Shown: in pieces, positions 1 through 6,279 of the stretch
Numbering within the stretch: the stretch's first letter is position 1
Layout of the letters: each line of letters opens with the position of its first letter
DNA from: DAOUMU01 sp034409055
GTDB lineage: Bacteria > Chloroflexota > Anaerolineae > 4572-78 > J111
Direction of reading: 5' to 3'
DNA: 6,425 nucleotides
Assembly (NCBI GenBank): GCA_034409055.1
Contig: DAOUMU010000573.1
Location: 1-6,425, forward strand
Program-made: the position numbers and the translations under genes
The notes under the pieces: model-generated
Seen by the model: only the letters and a program-made list of their open reading frames with translations
What the model was told of the DNA's origin: nothing
The model's database searches: none

Positions 1-100
1 TTAGACCTTTCTGCGGCAATATGTTTAAGTATGCGATCCAGAGACGATTCTGGGGCCGCTTAGTTTTTTGTTGCCTTTTGACAAACATTCTCGCGGACAA

Positions 101-227
101 CGCAAATCCTGCGGGGTAACTATGTAAAGCGTAAAACGTAAAAATGAGCTGTAGATAAAGATAAGTCATTACGCTTCACGTTTTACGTTTTACGAGTTGG
201 CTAGCGACATCAAGCGGAAGTTACTTT
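101..227 (+). repeat. Interrupted copy of the intergenic repeat seen at 6326-6363
   Basis: The two conserved blocks are at 101-116 and 217-227. The extra 89 bp between them, relative to the 6326-6363 copy, includes the whole heptamer palindrome (124-194). The simplest reading is that the palindrome was inserted into a pre-existing repeat, but the boundaries are blurred and a deletion in the other copy would give the same picture. Confidence 0.4.
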
Positions 228-236
228 TTACCCCGC
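111..236. repeat. Outer 9-bp inverted repeat enclosing the palindrome
   Basis: GCGGGGTAA at 111-119 is the exact reverse complement of TTACCCCGC at 228-236. The two arms enclose the heptamer palindrome, with 4 bp between left outer and left inner arm and 34 bp between right inner and right outer arm. The arms could be ends of a small element or the base of a long folded transcript. A 9-bp match within 308 bp can occur by chance, so it is weaker evidence than the inner palindrome. No flanking target-site duplication is evident. Confidence 0.4.
124..194. repeat. Heptamer-built palindromic repeat
   Basis: The left arm (124-139) and right arm (178-193) are complementary over 16 bp with one mismatch. 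That mismatch (G129 against T188) would be a G-U pair in RNA. The spacer is 38 bp and AT-rich. Each arm is itself a run of 7-bp units: GTAAAGC, GTAAAAC, GTAAAAA from 124 to 144, and ACGCTTC, ACGTTTT, ACGTTTT, ACG from 171 to 194. No ORF is present, and the element lies about 115 bp before the macrodomain start codon. A heptamer-periodic palindrome looks like a small non-coding mobile or MITE-like repeat, or a protein-binding array, rather than a rho-independent terminator: the stem is AT-rich, the loop long, and the T runs lie within the arm. The structure is directly visible; its nature is inference. Confidence 0.75.
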
Positions 237-295
237 TGGCAAGCCAAATTCTGGTTTGATGAATTTCTATCCATAGTGAAATAAGGAAAGCCAAT

Positions 296-299
296 GGAG
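296..299 (+). promoter_or_regulatory. Ribosome binding site of the macrodomain gene
   Basis: GGAG lies 9 bp before the ATG at 309, a normal Shine-Dalgarno spacing. It supports this start over the later in-frame ATG at codon 165, and no in-frame upstream start is needed because the family's N-terminal strand begins soon after. Confidence 0.75.
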
Positions 300-308
300 T
301 GAGAAGTC

Positions 309-881
309 ATGACGACAGTTCTATTTGAGCACACCTTACCAACAGGTCAACTGGTGCGGGTGGTCCAGGGCGATATTACCGCAGAGACGACTGAAGCCAT
401 CGTTAATGCTGCCAATGAACAACTTTTACATGGTGGCGGGGTGGCCGGAGCCATTAGCGGTCGAGGTGGGGAGACGATTCAGCAGGAGAGCAATGCCTGG
501 GTCCGGCAACATGGTCCTGTGTCTACCGGCGGTGCGGCCATCACGGGGGCCGGTAGATTACCGGCCAAATTTGTCATTCATGCCGTTGGCCCGGTTTGGG
601 GCAGTGGTAACGAAACGCAAAAATTGGGCAGTGCCATCCAGAGTGCCCTTTCTCTGGCCGCAAGGCATAAGTTGCAGAGTATCTCCATTCCCGGCATTTC
701 ATCCGGAATCTTTGGCGGCCCCAAAGATGTATGTGCCCGGGTTATCATTCAAGCAGCGGTCGAGTATTTACAGCAACACCCAACGACCAGCCTGAAAGAA
801 ATGCGCTTTTGCAACATTGATGAGCCAACCGCTTCTGCCTTTGTTGAGGCGGCTAAGAAGTTGCTCAGTGGGGCGCTGTAA
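309..881 (+). CDS. Macrodomain protein, probable ADP-ribose-derivative binder or hydrolase
   Basis: This 190-residue protein is essentially a single macrodomain, with no signal peptide or membrane segment, so it should be cytoplasmic. Visible family motifs are QGDIT (20-24, with Asp22 as the expected adenine-contacting residue), IVNAAN (31-36), the glycine-rich loop HGGGVAGAI (41-49), KFVIHAVGPVW (87-97) and the phosphate-binding loop PGISSGIFG (128-136). Relatives bind ADP-ribose and often hydrolyse ADP-ribose 1''-phosphate, O-acetyl-ADP-ribose or mono-ADP-ribosyl protein links. The loop reads GGGVAGAI, as in archaeal Af1521-type domains, rather than the GGGVDG of MacroD/YmdB-type enzymes, so the exact reaction is uncertain. 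Length is normal for a stand-alone domain. A ribosome binding site (296-299) supports the start. The gene is monocistronic within the window and converges with the kinase gene 23 bp away. No ADP-ribosyltransferase or sirtuin partner is nearby. Family assignment is very secure; substrate is not. Confidence 0.93.
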   Translation: MTTVLFEHTLPTGQLVRVVQGDITAETTEAIVNAANEQLLHGGGVAGAISGRGGETIQQESNAWVRQHGPVSTGGAAITGAGRLPAKFVIHAVGPVWGSGNETQKLGSAIQSALSLAARHKLQSISIPGISSGIFGGPKDVCARVIIQAAVEYLQQHPTTSLKEMRFCNIDEPTASAFVEAAKKLLSGAL

Positions 882-904
882 CGCTAGAATGGCCAAATTT
901 TTGT

Positions 905-3900
905 TTAACGATCCAGCACCTCTCGCACCTTACGCGCCAGAACATCGGGGGTAAAGGGCTTTTGCAGGAAAGCCGCCCCGGACTTCTGCACGCTGTCATG
1001 AATAGTGGCATTGTCGATGTAGCCTGATATGAACAGAATCTTGAGCTCCGGATAAATCGGCTTGAGCCGGTCGGCCAGGGCTGCGCCCCCTAACCGGGGC
1101 ATAACCATATCGGTTAGTAGTAGATCAATCTCGCTCCCGGCCTGTTCCTCAGACAGGCGCAGCGCTTCGTCGCCGTTGGCTGCCTCGAACACGGTATAGC
1201 CCTGCTGGTGTAACACACGGCTGGCCAGGTCTCGTACTGCCACCTCATCTTCAACCAAGAGGATGGTCTCGGTTCCTCGCGGTAGGTCATCGACTTCGCC
1301 AGGCTGGAATAAAGGCTCACCTGTTTCTGGGACGCAAGGCAGGTAGATTTTGAAAGTGGTTCCCTGGTCGGGGTTGCTGTGGACCTGGATGTGGCCTTCG
1401 TTCTGCTTGATGATGCCGAAGCAGGTGGCCAGGCCCAGACCGGTCCCTTTGTTGACTTCCTTGGTAGTGAAGAAAGGCTCGAACAGGTGCGCTTTCACCT
1501 CCTCGGTCATACCCATACCATTATCGCTGACGGTCAGCCTCACATATTGGCCAGGAGGCATCCCGGTATGCCGTTGGGCGTCATCTTGGTCAACGGTAAC
1601 GTTAGCAGTTTCGATAGTCAGTTTACCCCCATGGGGCATGGCGTCACGAGCATTGATGACCAGATTGATCAAGATTTGCTCAATCTGGCTGGGGTCTACC
1701 TTAACTCGTCCCAGGTTTGGGGCCAGCAGGATGACCAGTTCGATGTCTTCGCTGATGAGACGGCGAAGCATCTTGTCTACGTTGAGGATGAGTTCGTTCA
1801 GGTTGAGGATTGTGGGCTCAATGATCTGACGGCGAGCGAAGGCCAGCAATTGACGGGTCAAATCGGCAGCACGTTGGGCGGTCTTCTGAATGCCCTGAAT
1901 ATCACTGCGTACCGGATGATCGGGCGGTAATGCTTCCATGGCCAGCCCGGTGTAACCCATAATGGCCGTGAGCATATTGTTGAAGTCGTGCGCAATGCCC
2001 CCGGCCAGGTTACCGATCGCCTCCATCTTCTGGGCCTGGTAAAGTTGCTCCTCTAACGTGCTCCTCATTTCTTCGGCCTGTTTGCGCTTGGTAATGTCAG
2101 AAACCACCCCATCCAGGCGAACAACCTTGCCGGCCTGATCCAACGTGGGAGAGGTGGTGTTAGACAGCCATCTGACCTGTCCATCTGGCCGGATGATGCG
2201 ATACTCATGGGTAACGACTTCTCCTTGTAATTCCTGGGCCAGCATGCGTTCAGTCTGGGGTCTATCTTCGGGATGGATAATATTGAGCCAGGCATCAACC
2301 CCACTCATAAAATGATCCGGTGGATAACCGGTGATTCGTTCCACTACGGGTGAATAATAACGATAGACGACCTGACCATCGACAATATCAGCACTCCAAA
2401 CATAATCTGTAATAGAGGCGAGTAGGGTTTGAAACTCCTGTTCGCTTTGGCGTAAGGTCATTTCGGCCTGTTTGAGGGCAGAAACATCTTCAACTAACGC
2501 TTGTCCACCTGTTACCTCCCCTGCTGCATTGTGGATTGGGGCCAGATGCACCCGCAAATGGGTGGTCTTACCCCATTTACTGGTATAGGGATGTTCGGCC
2601 ACAATCATTTGACCACTTTCCATGCAACGGATAAATGAGGCTGAGAGTCCAGCCTCAACCAGGGGTGGAAAGGTCAACATATTGATGGCCATCGTCGCCT
2701 CGGCGGAAGGTGAGCCCAGGATATCCAACAAGGTTGGGTTAACAGATAAAATTTTGCCTTCACGGTCAAAAGAGATGATGCCCAGGGGGGCATTTTCAAC
2801 CAGAGTGCGGTAACGAATCTCGCTGGCCGCTAATTCAGCCGTGCGTCGCCGTACCCGCTCTTTCAGTTCCCTGGCAATCTCGGCTGACATATGTTGTCGG
2901 AAACGAAAAAAGATAAAACTTATGGCCAGCAAGGTCAAAGCCAGTAATCCACCCAGCATGATGCGCTGTAACCGAAAATCAGAAAGCGTTGCGTCAATTT
3001 CAATATCCGGGGCAGAAAGAGCGATGACCAGTTTTTGGTTGCCCACATAAGCGGTATGCCAGGCAATCAGTTTACGTGAAACTTGCCCCCCTCGTTGCAC
3101 CGTAAAGTGGTATTCGTCCTGACCAGATGGTTCGTTTATCAATCGTTGATCCAATCGGATCACATCGGGATAGTCGGCATGCATACCGTCAAATACGTTA
3201 CGTCCAATAATTTCTGTCTCGTGATCATAAACAATTGTTCCTCGGTTATCGAGTAAATACGCTGCCCCATACTGACCAGATCGCATCGGTACGACATAAC
3301 GCGTTATTAATGGATTCATATCTATCACTATCACCAGTACGCCGTGTAGTTTCCCCTCTACTTGCACTGGAAAGAGCAAACCATACATTTGGTAGTCTAC
3401 TGTGATGTGAAAGGGGGGCACAAGGGGACCTTGATCTGTTGAAACCAGTTCAGACCAGTACGCGCTAACCCACGCTGGTGAGAGACGCTCTGCCTCGATG
3501 CCAGCCGCGATGTCAGCTATCTGAGCATAGACGATGTGATCTGGTCTATCCATATAGATGAAAGCCATGATTTCAGGATGAGCTGCCTGTTGAAGACGAA
3601 ATAGGTTGCGCAATGAATCAATATCCTGTTCACCTTGGCTGAATTGGGGCAGGAGGAAACTGGCTAGAATACTCATCTCGACGGAGAGGTGGGCAATATC
3701 TTCTTCTATGGCCTGTTTAGCTAATAATGTCTGCATAGCTTGCTGTTCATTAAATAGCTGTTCGTGTCGGGCTACGGCATAGTTGTCCAGTAAAAATATA
3801 GCTGCGATAAATAAGACGATAACAACGAACACGCCAACAACGTAGTAGATGATATATTTCCAGCGAGCAACGAATTTGGCTGGCGTGTAAGTATTGTTTG

Positions 3901-3928
3901 TTATATCATCCATATCATAATTTTTCAT
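905..3928 (-). CDS. Hybrid sensor histidine kinase (Cache-PAS-PAS-HisKA-HATPase-REC)
   Basis: This 1007-residue membrane kinase senses an outside signal and phosphorylates itself, then its own receiver. Order of parts: short cytoplasmic N-terminus, membrane helix about 25-47, extracytoplasmic Cache-like region about 50-320 (typical 'AAYLLDNRGTIVYDHE' strand pair at 222-237), second helix about 323-343, a short charged helix 347-370, PAS 1 about 370-487, PAS 2 about 495-618, dimerisation/phosphoacceptor domain with His647 in GIAHDFNN, ATPase domain with N box NLVINARDA (755-763), G1 DNGMG (802-806), F box FEPFF (816-820) and G2 GTGLGL (828-833), and a C-terminal receiver (about 887-1007). The receiver keeps the acidic pair Glu893/Asp894, phosphoacceptor Asp940, Ser968 and Lys990, so it should be active. 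The HDFNN H-box is of the NtrB-like (HPK4) kind. No HAMP domain is seen after the second helix. The start has only a weak purine-rich upstream region; Met6 is a possible alternative. No output regulator is adjacent, so the target is unknown. The sensed ligand cannot be read from sequence. Confidence 0.95.
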   Translation of the reverse strand: MKNYDMDDITNNTYTPAKFVARWKYIIYYVVGVFVVIVLFIAAIFLLDNYAVARHEQLFNEQQAMQTLLAKQAIEEDIAHLSVEMSILASFLLPQFSQGEQDIDSLRNLFRLQQAAHPEIMAFIYMDRPDHIVYAQIADIAAGIEAERLSPAWVSAYWSELVSTDQGPLVPPFHITVDYQMYGLLFPVQVEGKLHGVLVIVIDMNPLITRYVVPMRSGQYGAAYLLDNRGTIVYDHETEIIGRNVFDGMHADYPDVIRLDQRLINEPSGQDEYHFTVQRGGQVSRKLIAWHTAYVGNQKLVIALSAPDIEIDATLSDFRLQRIMLGGLLALTLLAISFIFFRFRQHMSAEIARELKERVRRRTAELAASEIRYRTLVENAPLGIISFDREGKILSVNPTLLDILGSPSAEATMAINMLTFPPLVEAGLSASFIRCMESGQMIVAEHPYTSKWGKTTHLRVHLAPIHNAAGEVTGGQALVEDVSALKQAEMTLRQSEQEFQTLLASITDYVWSADIVDGQVVYRYYSPVVERITGYPPDHFMSGVDAWLNIIHPEDRPQTERMLAQELQGEVVTHEYRIIRPDGQVRWLSNTTSPTLDQAGKVVRLDGVVSDITKRKQAEEMRSTLEEQLYQAQKMEAIGNLAGGIAHDFNNMLTAIMGYTGLAMEALPPDHPVRSDIQGIQKTAQRAADLTRQLLAFARRQIIEPTILNLNELILNVDKMLRRLISEDIELVILLAPNLGRVKVDPSQIEQILINLVINARDAMPHGGKLTIETANVTVDQDDAQRHTGMPPGQYVRLTVSDNGMGMTEEVKAHLFEPFFTTKEVNKGTGLGLATCFGIIKQNEGHIQVHSNPDQGTTFKIYLPCVPETGEPLFQPGEVDDLPRGTETILLVEDEVAVRDLASRVLHQQGYTVFEAANGDEALRLSEEQAGSEIDLLLTDMVMPRLGGAALADRLKPIYPELKILFISGYIDNATIHDSVQKSGAAFLQKPFTPDVLARKVREVLDR

Positions 3929-4026
3929 ACACTTCTAACTTTCTCTTTTCATTATATCATGGGCGATGTGTTGGCTGTGTGGGCAAATGGTAATGTCAGA
4001 CCAACAGATGAGACCAAACGAAAACC
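3929..4026. other. 98-bp gap between membrane protein and kinase genes
   Basis: This gap separates the end of the membrane protein gene from the kinase start, both on the - strand. It contains the extended -10 element noted above. I find no convincing rho-independent terminator: the only dyads near the stop codon are 4-bp stems (GGTG/CACC at 4031-4042 and ACCT/AGGT at 4024-4033) followed by just four T residues on the - strand. Read-through from the membrane protein gene into the kinase therefore remains possible. A 7-bp direct repeat AGACCAA occurs at 3998-4004 and 4011-4017, but is not beyond chance. Confidence 0.5.
3951..3959 (-). promoter_or_regulatory. Extended -10 promoter of the histidine kinase gene
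   Basis: On the - strand the sequence reads TGATATAAT: a perfect TATAAT box (3956 down to 3951) preceded by the TGn extension. No good -35 hexamer is found 16-18 bp upstream (the best position reads CACAGC), which fits the extended -10 class. Transcription would begin near 3944, giving a leader of about 15 nt before the ATG at 3928. The match to consensus is visible; activity is inferred. Confidence 0.6.
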
Positions 4027-6279
4027 TCAAGGTGTTATCACCCGTATGCCGCTCAAGGTAACTGAGTCCGCCTGTACTGATGTACCTTGATCGCGCAGTA
4101 ACCGTAATCGTCGGCCTGTATCGCCCTCGTACAGGCCCACGATCAGCCGGTAGGCACCCGGTGGTGCGTTAGGGGTAATCGTTAGGGGGTGTGCATCTAT
4201 CACCACCTGTCCCGGTATCCAAGAGGAGGTGGGTGCAGTCCCGCTTTGTGGCTCACTATCGTGCTGGGCCGCTCGTGCTTCTCCATCACCAACCAGATGG
4301 ACAAAAATTTTGTAATTACGCTCAGGCACAGCCCCACTTTGCCAATACAGGGTCAAGGTCACCCTGTCGCCAACAGTCACCCGTCGTCGGTCTACGGCAT
4401 ATCCCACCAGGGAGATATGATCTTCAAATTGGAGGGCCTGCGGGTTGGGAAACTGGCCGGGCTGCGAATGAAGCTCTACCTGGCCGAAATCAAAGCTATC
4501 TCTTCCGGTTGAGGTAGGCAATCGAACCCCCGTGGTATGATGGTATAGGCCCACGGCAAACCGGGCTTGGGCCGGAGCAAAAGCCGTACGCGGTACGCGC
4601 AGCACGTAAGTGTCGCCAAACGTCTGGCCAGCCACCCATTGGCTGGTGGGATAGAGGCCGGGCCCATGAAAAACATCACGCTGGGCCACAATTAAATCGT
4701 TTTCGTCTAATAAATGGATAAAAACCGTGTAGTCGGTTTCAATAGGCTTTTCGCTACACCAGTACAGGGTGAGCGGTAACGTCTGGCCAGGTTGTATGGT
4801 TGACATTTCGTTCTCGTAAGCCAACAGATGCACGGCATCACCAAAGGTCACCGCCAACGATTGGGCTGAGGCCGGGAGCGTAGTAACCGGGGCGGGTCGA
4901 GCATAAGCAGGGGCAATCACACCCCAAGGAACCCACACCGCCAGAACCAACATGACCAGCCCCGGCAGGGCCAACCAGCGGGGCGGAGTCAGGGCCAGCC
5001 AGCCAGCCGCCCACGGGCTGGCCAGGGCGGCCAGGGCAGGAAAGAGTAAACGTCCCTGCGAGGCTGGCGTACGCAAGGTCCATTGCACCAAGCCAATGAA
5101 CATTAGTATAAGCCAGACGACCAAGATCGGCCAAGTTTGGCCCAGATGAGATGGTACTGTTTTAGCTCGACTAAACAGTAGTCCTACCAATAGCCCGACC
5201 AGACCAACCACCAGGAGTAGGTTCAGCAACCAATATAGTGGAGAGGGCATAGGCACTGAAAAATAGCCAAATAATCCCCAAAATGAACGTAACAGACCCG
5301 GTGTTTCGGCCAGCAATTGCGCCAGGGTGGGCGAAACAGGACGCCCGCCCATCATGGCAATCATGTTTTCGGTGCCACTCCAGTCCCCATATAGCTTGAT
5401 GTTTCGCCAATACCACCAGCCGGCAATGGCCACCGCTAACAGGCTGACCAGGCCATTGCCAATTATTACCGTTCGCCAGGCACGTCGCCGGCCGCCCCAC
5501 CACAGCAAGGTGAGGCCGACCAGGCCGACCAAGCCCAGACCACTGACCTTGGCCAGCGCAGCGAACCCGGTCAATGTTCCCAGGCTAACAAATGGCCAGA
5601 CGGCTGCTTCTTTGCATATCTCCTGAGTTTGCTCCGGCCCTGGCGAGTTACTCATTACCAACGACACCAACCGCCACAGCGTGAGTGAGGCCAACAAGGT
5701 GATCAAATTATCGTTATTGACGGAGCCGGAAATGAAGAGAAACATCGGGTTGAAAGCAACAAAGGACATCGCCAGAAGAGCCAAAGCAGGACGTTCCGGC
5801 CAGAGGACTCGTCCCAGGGCGTAAACCGCCAGCACGGTGCCGGTACCGAGAAAGACTGAAAAGAGGCGGGCCACATGAATGGCTAACACCGCCCCACGCC
5901 AGGGCCAGGCTTCCCGGGCCGTGTGGACAACTATATTGGCATTACCATCAGCACTGACCAGGCCCAGGTCGGCGTGGGGGTTACGGTAAATCAACGCGGG
6001 TAAATCATCGGCCGGAATGGGAGCGGTGATCATAGCAGCCAGAGCGTAATATAAAGGCGGTTGGCTACCTTCCTGCCCCCACAGTTGGGGTTGGTTCGGA
6101 TCTTGCACCGGCAACTGGCCGGTTCGAGCCAGATGCCACACAAAGGGGTAGTGCCACAATTCATCCGGGGCCTCGAAGATGGGCGTGACAAAGCTATAGG
6201 TGGTGGCTAATAGGAAAAAGGCTATGGCTATCAGGGTAACTATCCACCGATGATCTGATTGTCGTCGGAGATTATTCAT
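4027..6279 (-). CDS. GT-C / DUF2142-like membrane glycosyltransferase with two C-terminal beta repeats
   Basis: This 750-residue integral membrane protein has about 11 hydrophobic helices (roughly 13-33, 130-152, 163-185, 188-208, 228-245, 247-261, 271-290, 345-369, 382-402, 408-428, 436-455), then a hydrophilic C-terminus of about 290 residues. An odd helix count with the N-terminus inside puts the first large loop (34-129) and the tail outside. The first loop carries EAPDELWHY (36-44), with Asp39/Glu40 where GT-C enzymes keep their catalytic acid, and QPPLYY (73-78). YWRNIKLYGDW (290-300) and QGRLLFP (408-414) are further signatures of this group. Known relatives move sugars from polyprenyl-phosphate donors to surface lipids, proteins or polymers. 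The tail holds two copies of a beta-rich repeat (about 479-602 and 618-747). The start at ATG 6279 has only a poor AGG two bases upstream, but no in-frame GTG, TTG or ATG lies close by and the first helix begins at residue 13. Donor and acceptor are unknown. A non-enzymatic membrane role cannot be excluded. Confidence 0.85.
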   Translation of the reverse strand: MNNLRRQSDHRWIVTLIAIAFFLLATTYSFVTPIFEAPDELWHYPFVWHLARTGQLPVQDPNQPQLWGQEGSQPPLYYALAAMITAPIPADDLPALIYRNPHADLGLVSADGNANIVVHTAREAWPWRGAVLAIHVARLFSVFLGTGTVLAVYALGRVLWPERPALALLAMSFVAFNPMFLFISGSVNNDNLITLLASLTLWRLVSLVMSNSPGPEQTQEICKEAAVWPFVSLGTLTGFAALAKVSGLGLVGLVGLTLLWWGGRRRAWRTVIIGNGLVSLLAVAIAGWWYWRNIKLYGDWSGTENMIAMMGGRPVSPTLAQLLAETPGLLRSFWGLFGYFSVPMPSPLYWLLNLLLVVGLVGLLVGLLFSRAKTVPSHLGQTWPILVVWLILMFIGLVQWTLRTPASQGRLLFPALAALASPWAAGWLALTPPRWLALPGLVMLVLAVWVPWGVIAPAYARPAPVTTLPASAQSLAVTFGDAVHLLAYENEMSTIQPGQTLPLTLYWCSEKPIETDYTVFIHLLDENDLIVAQRDVFHGPGLYPTSQWVAGQTFGDTYVLRVPRTAFAPAQARFAVGLYHHTTGVRLPTSTGRDSFDFGQVELHSQPGQFPNPQALQFEDHISLVGYAVDRRRVTVGDRVTLTLYWQSGAVPERNYKIFVHLVGDGEARAAQHDSEPQSGTAPTSSWIPGQVVIDAHPLTITPNAPPGAYRLIVGLYEGDTGRRLRLLRDQGTSVQADSVTLSGIRVITP

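Larger units (their letters stand above)
1..308. other. Intergenic region upstream of the macrodomain gene
   Basis: I see no credible gene in this 308-bp stretch. The open frames at its left edge are short: one runs from base 1 to a TAG at 61-63, and another has an ATG at 21 and a TAA at 117-119 (32 codons). Neither has a ribosome binding site or a recognisable protein. The region does hold a nested inverted-repeat structure (111-236), described separately, and a clear ribosome binding site just before the gene at 309. A TTGACA hexamer at 78-83 has no acceptable -10 partner. The promoter of the macrodomain gene is therefore not assigned. Confidence 0.6.

Noticed and set aside
38..69. Hairpin CCAGA/TCTGG followed by a T6 run as a terminator of an upstream gene
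   Set aside because: The stem is only 5-6 bp and the T run begins 10 bp after it. Too weak for a rho-independent terminator.
78..83. TTGACA as a -35 box for the macrodomain gene
   Set aside because: The 16-18 bp downstream positions give GCAAAT-like hexamers that do not resemble a -10. It is also more than 200 bp from the gene, upstream of the palindrome.
21..119. Small + strand ORF of 32 codons with a hydrophobic middle
   Set aside because: No ribosome binding site precedes the ATG, and it runs across the conserved intergenic block at 101-116. Length is within chance expectation.
882..904. Shared bidirectional terminator between the convergent genes
   Set aside because: The gap has a TGGCCA palindrome and a T5 run but no stem-loop of useful length. 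Nothing supports a terminator call.
1379..1930. Long open frame (183 codons) on the + strand opposite the kinase
   Set aside because: It lies fully antisense to conserved ATPase and HisKA coding sequence, has no ribosome site and no recognisable protein features. It is a shadow of the kinase reading frame.
309..3928. Macrodomain and kinase as a linked ADP-ribosylation signalling or defence system
   Set aside because: The genes are convergent, not co-transcribed. The kinase has no ADP-ribose-related domain and no ADP-ribosyltransferase is present. Adjacency alone is not evidence.
3998..4017. Direct repeat AGACCAA as an operator upstream of the kinase
   Set aside because: Two 7-bp matches within about 100 bp are not unlikely by chance, and no regulator gene is nearby to suggest a site.
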